Both the position numbers and the translations under genes were made by a program. The notes under the pieces were generated by a model. That model was given only the letters and a program-made list of their open reading frames with translations. It did not search any database and had not been told where the DNA came from. Source: Rhizobium sp. Root1212 (GTDB taxonomy: Bacteria > Pseudomonadota > Alphaproteobacteria > Rhizobiales > Rhizobiaceae). From it: a stretch of DNA of 64,000 nt. The stretch lies in assembly GCF_001424985.1 (NCBI RefSeq), contig NZ_LMDA01000026.1:124001-188000 (forward strand), in the 5' to 3' direction. Positions 1-8,617 of this stretch are shown here, piece after piece; positions within the stretch are counted from its first letter, which is position 1; each line of letters starts with the position of its first letter.

Positions 1-492
1 TTCGGTGGTGATGCCGCCGCTTGCGGATTTCGCCGCCTGCGGCTGGTAGAATTTCACCTGCGTCGCCCAGACCTCATCGACGTCCTCGCGGATTTCCACC
101 TTGTAGCTCTGCACTTCCGTATGGGGCTCGGCGCCGAGGATATCTGTGTGCACGAAGGGGAAATGGGCGATATCGAGGAAATTTTCGACCGCGCGCAGCG
201 GCGAGCAGCGCACCCGGACCACGCCGACATCGACATAACGCCGGCCGGGCTGGTCTGCCTCGGGGATCGGGAAGACCTCCTTCTTCGGTTCGCCGAGCGA
301 GGTCCAGACATGGCCGTAGCGGATGCGGACAGGGAGGGTGCGGCCATTGCCGCCCGTCACTTTCGCCTGACCGTCGGCATCGGTAGCGACGACGATCGGT
401 TCGCCCATCAAGAGGGTGTTGCGGCCGGCGGTATCGAGCTGGGCGGCGATGCCGACCGGATACCATTCGTCGATCATCGCTTGCATGCTCAT
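1..492 (-). CDS. Rieske-type ring-hydroxylating oxygenase, catalytic part, lacking its own Rieske cluster site (partial)
   Basis: The gene is open from an ATG at 492 to the window edge (164 residues visible). Residues 104-115 read NFLDIAHFPFVH, the D-x2-H-x4-H segment that holds mononuclear iron in aromatic-ring-hydroxylating oxygenase alpha subunits (here D107, H110, H115); the third ligand would lie outside the window. The first 44 residues (WYPVG, LLMGEPIVV) resemble the start of a Rieske domain and YGHVWTSLGEP near residue 60 resembles its end, but the middle with the two CxH/CxxH cluster pairs is absent, replaced by about 15 residues. The ATG overlaps the TGA of the upstream Rieske gene by 4 bp, so the two are translationally coupled and the missing cluster is probably supplied in trans. 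Substrate unknown. Confidence 0.8.
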   Translation of the reverse strand, partial: MSMQAMIDEWYPVGIAAQLDTAGRNTLLMGEPIVVATDADGQAKVTGGNGRTLPVRIRYGHVWTSLGEPKKEVFPIPEADQPGRRYVDVGVVRVRCSPLRAVENFLDIAHFPFVHTDILGAEPHTEVQSYKVEIREDVDEVWATQVKFYQPQAAKSASGGITTE

Positions 493-1136
493 GATGCGAT
501 CCCCTTCTTCTGAAGATCTTCCGCCGCCCGCCGCAGGCTCTCGGCTTCGCGCGAAGCGGCGATGCGGTCGGCCGGGCTCGTTTCGCCCTTCAAGAGCACA
601 TGGATCAGCGTCTGTCCGTCATTGCGGGCAGACACGAGAAGACAGAGCGTTCCGCCGGCCGGCTCGATCAACCCTTCGGCGCTCGCCTTGGTGCCAGCGG
701 CGGTCTCGATGGCGGAAATGCCGGCATCGGTCGTCATCGAGCGCAGGGGGGTGAGGCCTTCGAGAACAGGCGGCTTCGTTTCGGTTTCATCCGCCGCCAC
801 CCAGATCACGCCACCGGCTTCCTCGACCGCGAAAGTCCTGGCGCGGATCGTTTCCGGTGGCGTCAGGCCGGGATGGGCGGGAATACGGATGCAGTTGCCG
901 CCCTGCGCATAGCTCCAGCCATGATAGATGCAGGACAGCGCCTCGCCGCGCACGAAGCCGTGCGACAGGCTCATGCCACGATGGGGACAGCGATCGGCGG
1001 AGGCAGAAAGGCGTCCGCTTTCGCTGCGCCACAGGGCAATCGACCCGGCGGAAATCCGCGCCGGAATGACGGTTCCCGCCGGCAGATCGGCGGAAAGGGC
1101 GACTGGCGTCCAGGAGCCCGTCGTATCGGAGTGCAT
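489..1136 (-). CDS. Stand-alone Rieske [2Fe-2S] protein, partner of the downstream oxygenase
   Basis: This 215-residue protein has a Rieske domain in its first half: CPHRG at residues 50-54 and CIYHGW at 69-74 give the Cys-His plus Cys-His ligands of a [2Fe-2S] cluster. The remaining ~120 residues contain no mononuclear-iron motif, so it is not a complete oxygenase alpha subunit. Its stop overlaps the start of the next gene, which encodes the iron-binding catalytic part without a cluster. I infer an electron-transfer component of a split oxygenase. The ATG at 1136 follows a weak AGAAAG ribosome site. The promoter region upstream carries an inverted repeat at 1215-1258. Confidence 0.8.
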   Translation of the reverse strand: MHSDTTGSWTPVALSADLPAGTVIPARISAGSIALWRSESGRLSASADRCPHRGMSLSHGFVRGEALSCIYHGWSYAQGGNCIRIPAHPGLTPPETIRARTFAVEEAGGVIWVAADETETKPPVLEGLTPLRSMTTDAGISAIETAAGTKASAEGLIEPAGGTLCLLVSARNDGQTLIHVLLKGETSPADRIAASREAESLRRAAEDLQKKGIAS

Positions 1137-1214
1137 GGAATGACTTTCTAAGCAGCATCAAGACCTTGCCGGGCAGGGGGCACGGCGCTTCCGCTGTCCG
1201 ACGGGGGTCACGTT

Positions 1215-1258
1215 TGCATAATTATTTCGCAATGGCAACAATGATGAAATAAGATGCA
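1215..1258. promoter_or_regulatory. Inverted repeat upstream of the split oxygenase operon
   Basis: TGCATAATTATTTC at 1215-1228 is matched in reverse complement by GAAATAAGATGCA at 1246-1258, with a single extra base in one arm. It lies about 80-120 bp upstream of the Rieske gene start in an AT-rich stretch of otherwise GC-rich DNA, as expected of a regulator operator. No regulator gene adjoins it inside the window. Confidence 0.4.
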
Positions 1259-1324
1259 CAGGTTGTGTGGATGGCCGTTTTCGCGCATTCGGATCGGTGC
1301 GGGGATGGCCGCGCAAATCGTCCG

Positions 1325-1585
1325 TCAGGCGGCCTCCAGCGTCTGACGCTCGATCGTCTCGACCCAGACCTCGATCGGCCCGAGCGAACAGCCCATTTCC
1401 ATCATGTCGATCAGCTCTTCGGGGCCGGACAGTTCAAGCTCGATCCGGTCGGGACCGGAGTGGGAAATCGCCTGCGACAGGCCGAGCTTGGCCGCGTGGC
1501 GGCGTATCCACGGCAGGAAGGTTTTGGGCTCGAGATCGCCCGATATGGTCATGCGTTCCCGCAAAATCTGCTGCTCCGTCGTCAA
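1325..1585 (-). CDS. Acylphosphatase-like protein, probably without acylphosphatase activity
   Basis: The 86-residue length and the pattern HAAKLGLSQAISH, ELSGPEELIDMM, CSLGPIEVWVETIER follow the acylphosphatase fold (alpha/beta sandwich of about 90 residues). The usual GVGFR loop with the catalytic arginine is replaced by LEPKTFLPWIRR, and the asparagine that normally follows the second strand is not evident. It may therefore be a non-catalytic relative. It stands alone on the minus strand; the downstream gene on this strand is the split-oxygenase operon. Confidence 0.55.
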   Translation of the reverse strand: MTTEQQILRERMTISGDLEPKTFLPWIRRHAAKLGLSQAISHSGPDRIELELSGPEELIDMMEMGCSLGPIEVWVETIERQTLEAA

Positions 1586-1623
1586 GGTTCAGATTTCCTT
1601 TTCGCCCCCGATGCGGCCGGACG

Positions 1624-1965
1624 TCAAGCCGTCAGCACCTCTTCCAACACCTGCGCATGGTTGAATTCCCTGTTGCGGGAGCCGTAAAGCAGCGTCACCT
1701 TGCCGGCGGCGACGCGTTTGCGCAGTTCGTCGATGGCCGGATTGTCCTTGAGTTCGGCCCGGTAGCGGTGGCAGAACTCGTCCCATCGCTCCGGCTTGTG
1801 ATCGAACCAGCGGCGCAGTTCCGATGTCGGGGCTACATCCTTCATCCATTCGCTGAAGGCGGCCTTTTCCTTGGAAATACCGCGCGGCCACAGGCGGTCG
1901 ACGAGAATACGCTCGCCGTCATCGGCTTTCGGTTCGTCATAAACACGCTTGATCGCCACGGACAT
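1624..1965 (-). CDS. DUF488 family protein
   Basis: A 113-residue protein beginning MSVAIKRVYDEP and containing LVDRLWPRGISKEKA, WMKDVAPTSELRRWF and TLLYGSRNREFNHAQVL, the hallmarks of the short DUF488 (YeaO-type) family. Function is unknown. I chose the ATG at 1965 rather than an upstream in-frame ATG because it follows a strong GGGGAGG ribosome site and the family starts here. Confidence 0.8.
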   Translation of the reverse strand: MSVAIKRVYDEPKADDGERILVDRLWPRGISKEKAAFSEWMKDVAPTSELRRWFDHKPERWDEFCHRYRAELKDNPAIDELRKRVAAGKVTLLYGSRNREFNHAQVLEEVLTA

Positions 1966-2057
1966 GATGTGGACCTCCCCGGCGATCTTGTCGCCCGGCG
2001 GTGCGGGTGTAAAGACGAGGTTTGCGCTTTTAGAGCAGAGGCTACCCACTTGCTCCA

Positions 2058-2079
2058 CCTTCTCCCCGAGGGGAGAAGG
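2058..2079. repeat. Short palindrome of the rhizobial RIME type
   Basis: Perfect 10-bp arms (CCTTCTCCCC / GGGGAGAAGG) around GA. The same arm sequence recurs at 11005-11030 inside the repB-repC gap, so this looks like a fragment of the same dispersed palindromic repeat family. It lies between the GntR gene and the DUF488 gene and may also act as a terminator-like hairpin. Confidence 0.6.
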
Positions 2080-2109
2080 GAGGAACTATGCCCGCCCTTT
2101 CGCGCCCCA

Positions 2110-2775
2110 TCACCCCCGCCGCCGCTGTAGCGCGGCCAGAACCGAACGCTCCGATTTCACCAGATAGGCATCGAGTGCCGCGAGTGCCGCCACGGTGTCG
2201 CCGCGCTCCATATGCTCCAGCAACGTGACATTCAGCGCGATGTATGGCTCGTGCAGATGGCTGGTATCCTCCAGCTGTCCGAACACCAGCCGCAGTTCCG
2301 CCAACACCAGATCGAAGCCGGCGCTGAGGCGCGGGCTGTCGCAAAGCTCGACCATCGCGCGGTGAAACTCCATGTTGAGCGTGCCGACACGGCGCCAGTC
2401 ATCGTCGGCGCGGGCAGTCTCGGCCTCCGCCGCCAACGCCCACATCCGGGCAAGCGCCGGATGGCCGGGGCTTGCCGCCTGCACGGCGCCTTTCTGGATC
2501 ACGCTGCGCACCCGGTAGATATCGATGACATCGGCTTCATCAGGCGCCGCGACGAAGGCGCCGCGATTGGGGATGTGGGTGAGCAGGCCCTGGCTTGACA
2601 GCAGACGGAAGACCTCGCGCAGCGTGTTGCGCGAAATGCCGAACTGGCTGGCCATCTGCTGTTCCGAAAGCTTTTCGCCCGGCTTGAATTCGCCCGAAAT
2701 CAAGAGGCGGCGGATATCCGCCGATATCTTCGCCACCAGCGATTGCTCGTCGTCCTGTCCGGGCTTGTTGGTCAT
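2110..2775 (-). CDS. GntR family regulator, FCD (FadR) subfamily
   Basis: 221 residues. An N-terminal winged helix-turn-helix (about residues 12-75, including GEKLSEQQMASQFGISRNT and LREVFRLLSSQGLL) is followed by an all-helical FCD ligand domain with FHRAM and LLEHMERGDTVAALAAL. It is divergent from the pxpA operon, and three copies of a TTGTTGAA(C/T)AA motif lie in the shared gap, so it most likely controls that operon in response to a substrate or intermediate. The FCD class usually binds carboxylates. Whether it represses or activates cannot be read from the sequence. Confidence 0.85.
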   Translation of the reverse strand: MTNKPGQDDEQSLVAKISADIRRLLISGEFKPGEKLSEQQMASQFGISRNTLREVFRLLSSQGLLTHIPNRGAFVAAPDEADVIDIYRVRSVIQKGAVQAASPGHPALARMWALAAEAETARADDDWRRVGTLNMEFHRAMVELCDSPRLSAGFDLVLAELRLVFGQLEDTSHLHEPYIALNVTLLEHMERGDTVAALAALDAYLVKSERSVLAALQRRRG

Positions 2776-2792
2776 GCGCGTCTCGTGCGGCT

Positions 2793-2913
2793 TTGTTGAA
2801 TAAGATGAGTTATGGAACTTGCCTAGGCGATCCGGGCATCCGGGTGTAGCATTTTCCCACCGGATTCCGTGACATCAAGATTGTTGAACAATATTTATTG
2901 TGTTATTCAACAA
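2793..2913. promoter_or_regulatory. Probable GntR operators between the regulator and pxpA
   Basis: Three copies of an 11-bp near-palindrome: TTGTTGAATAA at 2793-2803, TTGTTGAACAA at 2881-2891, and its inverse TTATTCAACAA at 2903-2913. The last two form an inverted pair 11 bp apart. The shape TTGT-N3-A(C/T)AA fits the general FadR-subfamily operator pattern. Positions flank both divergent promoters. The pairing with the neighbouring GntR protein is inferred. Confidence 0.6.
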
Positions 2914-2942
2914 TCCATCCAACTTATCGAACGGGGTATGGC

Positions 2943-3710
2943 ATGGCAAGCATCGATCTCAACAGCGATCTGGGAGAAGGTTTCGGCCCCTGGCCGATGG
3001 GCGACGATGCGGCGATGCTGGCCCTCGTCACCAGCGCCAACATCGCCTGCGGCTTCCATGCCGGCGATCCCGCGGGCATCCTCAAGGTGCTGAAGGTGGC
3101 TGCGGCGCGCGGCGTTGTCGTCGGCGCCCATGTCGGCTACCGCGATCTCGTCGGCTTCGGCCGCCGCAACATGGACCCTTCGAGCGAGGAACTGATCGGC
3201 GATACCATCTACCAGATCGGCGCGCTGCAGGGGCTGGCAAAGGCCGCCGGAACCACGGTACGCTACGTGAAACCGCACGGCGCTCTTTATAATACCATCG
3301 CCAGCGACGCCCGCCAGGCGGCCGATGTCATCGCCGGCATCAAGGCGGTCGATCCGTCGCTGATCCTGATGGCGCTGGCCGGTGCGCCAATCGTCGAACA
3401 GGCGCGAGCGGCGGGCCTCACCGTCGTCTGCGAGGCCTTTGCCGATCGCGCCTATAATGCCGATGGCAGCCTCGTCAGCCGCCGCCTGCCCGGCTCCGTC
3501 ATCCACGACCCGGCCGAGGTCGCCACGCGCATGCTGCGCATGGTCAACGAAAAGCGCATTACCGCCATCGATGGCACCGATATCGCGCTCGATGCGCAAT
3601 CGATCTGCATCCACGGCGATACCGCAACCGCCGTCGCCATCGCCTCCACCCTGCGCGACACCCTCGCCGCCCGCGGCGTGACGCTCAAATCCTTTGCCGA
3701 CCATGGCTGA
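2943..3710 (+). CDS. pxpA: 5-oxoprolinase subunit PxpA (LamB/YcsF family)
   Basis: 255 residues with the family start [15 protein letters not shown], then [28 protein letters not shown], and a C-terminal CIHGD motif. Known PxpA proteins work with PxpB and PxpC in ATP-dependent opening of 5-oxoproline to glutamate. The ATG at 2943 is the conserved start; an in-frame upstream ATG adds 15 unlikely residues. It is the first gene of a four-gene plus-strand unit and its end overlaps the next start by 8 bp. Whether 5-oxoproline is the true substrate here is open, because a biotin carboxylase follows. Confidence 0.88.
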   Translation: MASIDLNSDLGEGFGPWPMGDDAAMLALVTSANIACGFHAGDPAGILKVLKVAAARGVVVGAHVGYRDLVGFGRRNMDPSSEELIGDTIYQIGALQGLAKAAGTTVRYVKPHGALYNTIASDARQAADVIAGIKAVDPSLILMALAGAPIVEQARAAGLTVVCEAFADRAYNADGSLVSRRLPGSVIHDPAEVATRMLRMVNEKRITAIDGTDIALDAQSICIHGDTATAVAIASTLRDTLAARGVTLKSFADHG

Positions 3711-5490
3711 GCGGCTGCGTTTCCTGCCCGCCGGCAGCGACAGTTTCATGGTCGAGCTTGCCGACCTCGAATCCACGCTGACGCTGCTCGACCGGATGCT
3801 CGCGGCCCCGCCGGAAGGTGTCTTCGAGACGATTCCGGCCGCGCGCACGCTGATGGTCCGCTTCGATCCGCTGGTGACCGACCGCGCCCGGCTTTCGGCC
3901 TATATTCGCGGCCTCGATCTCACCGAGCGCAGCGCCCGCGAAGGCGAGCTGTTCGAGATACCGGTGACCTATGATGGCGAGGATCTCGCCGATGTCGCCG
4001 ACATCCTCGGCTGGACGGTCGAGGACGTCGTGCGCCGCCACACGGCCGCGACCTATACGGTGGCGTTTACCGGCTTTGCGCCGGGCTTTGCCTATATGAC
4101 GGCTGATGATCCGGGCTTCGACGTGCCGCGCCGCAAGAGCCCGCGGGTGCGCATTCCGGCCGGCGCCGTCGCGCTCGGCGGCAAGTTCGGCGGCATCTAT
4201 CCGTCCGACAGTCCCGGCGGCTGGCAGCTTCTCGGCAGGACGCCGCTGAAGATGTGGGACACCAGCCGGCCACGCGCCGCGCTGCTGGCGCCGGGCGACC
4301 GGGTGCATTTTCGCGATATGGCCAAGGGGGCGACGGTCGGATTCGTGCCCTCGATACAACATGATGTTGATGCCGTGTCGCCCCACCACCCTCTGGCGGC
4401 TGCGCCGACATCTCCCCCTCAAGGGGGGAGATTGGAGTATGAGGGCGCCTCTCGGCCAATCTCCCCCCTTGAGGGGGAGATGCCCGGTAGGGCAGAGGGG
4501 GGTAAAGCCGCAAACTCTGCACGCGCCGCCACCCCTCCCCTCCCCTCCCCCGGAAAAATTTTCTCGGAAACAGCCGGCCTCCGCGTCCTGCGCGCCGACC
4601 GCCCGGCGCTCTATCAGGATTTCGGCCGCGCCGGTCGCGCCGATCAGGGCGTCGGTGAATCCGGCGCGCTCGACCGGCTGGCGATGCAGGAGGCCAATCT
4701 AACCGTCGGCAATCCGCGAGAAACCGCCGTCGTCGAAGTGACCTTCGGCGGCTTCGCCATCGAGGCGGATGAACCGGTAACGCTTTCCGTCTTCGGAGCC
4801 CCCTCCCCTCTCCGCATCGATACCGCCGATGGGCGCCAGATCGCCGCTCCCTTCGCCCGCGCCTTCGCGCTCGATGCCGGCGACCGGCTGACGCTCGACG
4901 CGCCCGCGGAAGGCATGCGCAGCTATCTGGCATTGCGCGGCGGCTTTGCCGTGGAGCCGGTGCTCGGTTCCGCCTCGACCGATACCCTGGCCAAGGTTGG
5001 CCCGCCGCCCATCGTCGCGGGCGATCGGCTCATGCTCGCCGGAAACAGGGCCGCGGCCGTCGATCCCGCCCCTGCCCTTCCCTCCCCCCTGCCGCGCGCC
5101 GGCGATGTGGTGAGGCTCGACGTCATCCTCGGCCCGCGCACGGACTGGTTCACGCAAAAGGGTCTCGACACCTTCATCGCCCAGGAATGGACTGTCACGG
5201 CGGAATCGAGCCGTGTCGGCATGCGTCTCTCCGGCCCCTCCCCGATCGAGCGGCGCGATCAGGCCGAGCTTCCCTCGGAAGCCACCGCCATCGGCGCGAT
5301 CCAGGTGCCGCATACCGGCCAGCCGGTGCTGTTCCTCGCCGATCATCCGCTGACCGGCGGTTATCCGGTGATCGGCTCGGTCGCCCGCCACCATCTCGAT
5401 CTCGCCGGGCAGATCCCGATCGGCGCCCGCATCCGTTTCAACCCGATTGCCGGCTTCGACCCGGAAGACGCAGAAAGCCTGACCCGATGA
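3703..5490 (+). CDS. Fused PxpB-PxpC (KipI-KipA) carboxyltransferase-type protein
   Basis: 595 residues. The PxpB/KipI half (about 1-215) shows [31 protein letters not shown] and [16 protein letters not shown]. The PxpC/KipA half (about 287-595) shows [28 protein letters not shown]-like [19 protein letters not shown] and [12 protein letters not shown]. Many bacteria encode the halves separately; the fused order matches the carboxyltransferase region of urea carboxylase. The linker (about 225-267) is encoded by an inserted palindromic repeat. The ATG at 3703 is preferred to a TTG at 3694. Its stop overlaps the next start as ATGA. Confidence 0.85.
   Translation: MAERLRFLPAGSDSFMVELADLESTLTLLDRMLAAPPEGVFETIPAARTLMVRFDPLVTDRARLSAYIRGLDLTERSAREGELFEIPVTYDGEDLADVADILGWTVEDVVRRHTAATYTVAFTGFAPGFAYMTADDPGFDVPRRKSPRVRIPAGAVALGGKFGGIYPSDSPGGWQLLGRTPLKMWDTSRPRAALLAPGDRVHFRDMAKGATVGFVPSIQHDVDAVSPHHPLAAAPTSPPQGGRLEYEGASRPISPLEGEMPGRAEGGKAANSARAATPPLPSPGKIFSETAGLRVLRADRPALYQDFGRAGRADQGVGESGALDRLAMQEANLTVGNPRETAVVEVTFGGFAIEADEPVTLSVFGAPSPLRIDTADGRQIAAPFARAFALDAGDRLTLDAPAEGMRSYLALRGGFAVEPVLGSASTDTLAKVGPPPIVAGDRLMLAGNRAAAVDPAPALPSPLPRAGDVVRLDVILGPRTDWFTQKGLDTFIAQEWTVTAESSRVGMRLSGPSPIERRDQAELPSEATAIGAIQVPHTGQPVLFLADHPLTGGYPVIGSVARHHLDLAGQIPIGARIRFNPIAGFDPEDAESLTR
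4380..4503. repeat. Palindromic repeat element inserted in frame within the pxpBC fusion gene
   Basis: Two hairpins, 4410-4432 (ATCTCCCCCT arm) and 4459-4480 (ATCTCCCCCT / AGGGGGAGAT), are themselves inverted copies of each other, and the flanks (ACCCTCTG left, CAGAGGGGGGT right) extend the inverted symmetry. This is the arrangement of rhizobial intergenic palindromic elements, but here it is inside an open gene and encodes about 41 residues rich in P, G, E and S. Confidence 0.65.
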
Positions 5491-7196
5491 AAAAGCTGCT
5501 CATCGCCAATCGCGGCGAAATCGCCATCCGCATCATCCGCGCCGCCCGCGATTACGGTATTGCGTCCGTCGCGATCTATTCGGACGCCGATGCCGCGTCG
5601 CTTCACGCCGAACTGGCCGACGAAGCCTACGGCCTCGGCGCCGGCCGCGCGGCCGACACCTATCTGAACATCGACAAGATCATCGGCATCGCCAAACGTG
5701 CCGGCGCCGATGCCGTGCATCCGGGCTATGGTTTCCTCTCCGAGCGCGCCGAGTTCGCCCGTGCCGTTCTCGATGCCGGCCTCATCTGGGTCGGGCCGAA
5801 GCCCGAGGTGATCATGGCTCTAGGCGACAAGGTGGAGGCGCGGCGTATCGCCGAGAGGGTCGGCGCTCCCCTCGTCAAGGGTTCGGCGGGGCCGCTGGCC
5901 TCGGCGGCGGAAGCGGTCGCCTTTGCCCGTGAAGCCGGCCTGCCGCTGGCGATCAAGGCGGCCTTCGGCGGCGGCGGGCGCGGCATGAAGGTGGCGCACA
6001 AGCTCGAAGATGTCGGCGCGCTGTTCGACAGCGCCGTGCGCGAAGCGAAGGAAGCCTTCGGCCGCGGCGAATGTTACGCCGAACAGTTTCTGGAAAAGCC
6101 GCGCCATATCGAGGCGCAGGTCCTCGCCGACAGCCACGGCCATACCGTCGTGCTCGGCACACGCGATTGCTCGCTGCAGCGGCGAAACCAGAAGCTGGTG
6201 GAAGAGGCCCCTGCCCCCTTCATCACCGAGGAGCAGCGCGCCCGCATCCACGCGGCGGCAAAGGCGATCTGCGTTGCGGCCGGTTATACCAATGCCGGCA
6301 CGGTAGAGTTCCTGCTGTCGCAGAATGGCGTTATCTCCTTCCTCGAAGTCAATACCCGCCTGCAGGTCGAGCATACGATCACCGAAGAGACGACCGGCAT
6401 CGATATCGTCATCGAGCAGCTGCGCATCGCCGATGGCCTGCCGCTGTCGATCACCGAGACCCCTGCCCCCCGCGGTCACGCCTTCGAGTTCCGGATCAAT
6501 GCGGAAGATCCCGGTCGCGGCTTCCTGCCGACACCGGGTCTCATCACCCGCTTTCGCCCGCCGTCCGGGCCGGGTGTTCGCCTCGACAGCGGCGTCGAGA
6601 CGGGTTCGGAAATTCCCGGCCTTTACGATTCGATGATGGCCAAGCTGATCGTCACCGGCGCGACCCGCGAGGAAGCGCTGATCCGCGCCCGTCGCGCTTT
6701 GTCCGAATTCAAGATCGAGGGTGTCGCCTCGGTGCTGCCCTTCCACCGCGCCGTGCTGGAGAATGAGGCCTTTACCGGCGAAAACGGTTTTGGCGTCTTC
6801 ACCAACTGGATCGAGACCGAGTTCCGTGGTGTCGAGCCGGAGCCGCGCATCGATCCCGTCGAGGGCGGCGTCATCCGGAGCTTCATCGAGATCGACGGCA
6901 AGCGCCATGCGCTCGGCCTGCCGGCCGCCCTGTTTTCCGGCCTCGCCGCCCCTGCCCCGATGTCCGCCGGCGCGGCGAAGGCGGCGGAAGGTGCGGTGAT
7001 CGCGCCGATCTCCGGCACGCTGCAACAATGGCTGGTGGAGGATGGCGCCGAGGTTGCCGAAGGCGAGGCCGTAGCGCTCGTCGAGGCGATGAAGATGGAG
7101 ACGCGGATTACCGCGCCGAAGGCCGGGCGGATCAGTCTGAAGGCTGAGGCCGGGACCGGTGTGAGCGTTGGGGCGGTGATCGCGCTGATCGGCTGA
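5487..7196 (+). CDS. Biotin carboxylase fused to biotin carrier domain (acyl-CoA/urea carboxylase alpha type)
   Basis: 569 residues. Residues 1-445 are a biotin carboxylase: [17 protein letters not shown] start, [12 protein letters not shown]-grasp loop [10 protein letters not shown], and [14 protein letters not shown] with the catalytic ERR-type region. The C-terminus (about 500-569) is a biotinyl domain with the lysine in EAMKMET. An in-frame upstream start would add residues from another frame; the ATG at 5487 overlaps the pxpBC stop by 4 bp and is the family start. With the preceding pxpBC fusion it supplies all three parts of a urea-carboxylase-like enzyme (carboxylase, carboxyltransferase, carrier). 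The acceptor is unknown. Confidence 0.88.
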   Translation: MKKLLIANRGEIAIRIIRAARDYGIASVAIYSDADAASLHAELADEAYGLGAGRAADTYLNIDKIIGIAKRAGADAVHPGYGFLSERAEFARAVLDAGLIWVGPKPEVIMALGDKVEARRIAERVGAPLVKGSAGPLASAAEAVAFAREAGLPLAIKAAFGGGGRGMKVAHKLEDVGALFDSAVREAKEAFGRGECYAEQFLEKPRHIEAQVLADSHGHTVVLGTRDCSLQRRNQKLVEEAPAPFITEEQRARIHAAAKAICVAAGYTNAGTVEFLLSQNGVISFLEVNTRLQVEHTITEETTGIDIVIEQLRIADGLPLSITETPAPRGHAFEFRINAEDPGRGFLPTPGLITRFRPPSGPGVRLDSGVETGSEIPGLYDSMMAKLIVTGATREEALIRARRALSEFKIEGVASVLPFHRAVLENEAFTGENGFGVFTNWIETEFRGVEPEPRIDPVEGGVIRSFIEIDGKRHALGLPAALFSGLAAPAPMSAGAAKAAEGAVIAPISGTLQQWLVEDGAEVAEGEAVALVEAMKMETRITAPKAGRISLKAEAGTGVSVGAVIALIG

Positions 7197-7259
7197 TGAC
7201 GGCGCCCTGCCCTGCGGTATGAATAACCATTTGAATCTTTAAAGAAAACGGAAACTGCC

Positions 7260-8120
7260 ATGAAGCCCTACCCCATCACCCCGGCGCCGGAAGATGCCGC
7301 TGCCCGCAAGGCGATAGCGCCGGTGGTCTGCTATCCGGTCGAGACCCTGCCCCGCCCCGATCTCGCCGCCTATCGGGCGCTGCGTGATGATCTGACCCTC
7401 GTCGACCGCGTTACCGTGCCGCCGCGCGATGCCGCCTGCTGGACCGTTCCGGCCGGCCATTTCTGCCGCATCCTCTGCCGCGACGGCGCGCAGGTCGGCG
7501 ATCTCAACCTGTTCAATGCCAATGATCTCAACGAACGTCTCTACACCGGCAAGACGCGGGCGCTGAACGGCACCCATGTCGGTCTCGGCGATCAGCTGTT
7601 TTCCAACTTCCCCTATCTGCGCCCGATCGCCACCATCACCCACGACACGCTCGACTGGTATGGCTTCGACGCCTTCGGCGGGGCAGTCCACGATGTCATC
7701 GGCACGCGCTGCGACCCCTACACCCACAATCTCTTGAGCCACGGCGACCAGTATCACCATTGCTGCCATTCGAACCTGACCCGCGCTTTTGCCGAAAAGA
7801 CCGGCAAGCCGCTGAGGGAAGCCGAGACCTATATCCACGACGTGCTGAACGTCTTCATGTGCACCGGCTTCTCCCGCGATACCGGCCAGTATTTCATGAA
7901 GGCGAGCCCGGTGCGGCCCGGTGATTATCTGGAGTTCTTCGCCGAGATCGATCTTCTCGGCTGCATGTCCGCCTGCCCCGGCGGCGATTGCTCGGCCGAG
8001 CACTCCTCCGATACCGCCGCCTGCTATCCGATGGAGGTGGAGATCTACAAGCCGGCCGGCAAGCCGCAGGGCTGGGTGTCTCCCGCCGTCAACGGCTATG
8101 ATCGCACGCACGGCGTTTGA
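7260..8120 (+). CDS. DUF1989 (urea carboxylase-associated) family protein
   Basis: 286 residues. Cysteine/histidine-rich segments QYHHCCHSNL, DVLNVFMCTGF and LGCMSACPGGDCS, plus DLNLFNANDLNERL near residue 90, identify DUF1989. Members sit beside urea carboxylase/allophanate hydrolase genes, and some pairs form carboxyguanidine deiminase. Here a single member follows the carboxylase gene by 63 bp. That context suggests it acts on the carboxylated product of the preceding enzymes, which is an inference. The conserved cysteines probably bind metal. Confidence 0.8.
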   Translation: MKPYPITPAPEDAAARKAIAPVVCYPVETLPRPDLAAYRALRDDLTLVDRVTVPPRDAACWTVPAGHFCRILCRDGAQVGDLNLFNANDLNERLYTGKTRALNGTHVGLGDQLFSNFPYLRPIATITHDTLDWYGFDAFGGAVHDVIGTRCDPYTHNLLSHGDQYHHCCHSNLTRAFAEKTGKPLREAETYIHDVLNVFMCTGFSRDTGQYFMKASPVRPGDYLEFFAEIDLLGCMSACPGGDCSAEHSSDTAACYPMEVEIYKPAGKPQGWVSPAVNGYDRTHGV

Positions 8121-8617
8121 AGCTTCGGTTGCCCTCGGGGGCACTTAAGATGGCCCCTCGGCTCAAGGCCGAGGGTGACGACGGAGGGAGCAAGAGGATG
8201 GGCGCCCTCTTGAGCTTCGGTAGGGTCGGAGTTGGTTGTCTCCCCTTTTCTTTCCGCATACTCCGTCATGCTCGGCCTCCGGGCCGAGCATCCATGCGAA
8301 ACGGGGACAGGCGCGGCCCCATCCCATCTTCAGGTCGACTGCTCCTCCTGCGCCCGGTTGACAGCTGTCAACTTCCCTCCCCTCCGCCCCAAAAATCCGT
8401 TAACCTCTTGTTAACCAAAAACTCCTTGACGCGACTCGTGCGGTCCTGCACCCTCCTAACGGATTTTATCGGAAATATCCTTCCTCAGCGTAACTCGTAT
8501 CCCGATCTGTAAACCGATCATCCCCGCGTATTTACTCGGGGTGTAGAATCGGCCGACAGTGGCGGAAACGGCGTTTCGCCGGCCGGTTGCCGGCCAGGAA
8601 GGCGGAAAGGACGTGAC
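8121..8617. other. Gap between the carboxylase operon and repA
   Basis: This 497-bp gap contains no convincing gene. It holds two perfect hairpins: CCTCGGC/GCCGAGG at 8156-8174, and ATGCTCGGCC/GGCCGAGCAT with a 4-nt loop at 8268-8291; either could end the upstream operon although neither has a T-run. Further on are the first parS palindrome and a GTTAAC pair (8399-8404 and 8410-8415) just before a TTGACG hexamer at 8426 that could be the repA promoter -35. A GGAAAGGAC ribosome site precedes repA. Confidence 0.5.
8357..8372. other. parS: parS centromere-like site upstream of repA
   Basis: GTTGACAGCTGTCAAC is a perfect 16-bp palindrome matching the repABC parS consensus GTTNNNNGCNNNNAAC. An identical copy lies inside repB. 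RepB would bind here for partition. Confidence 0.85.
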
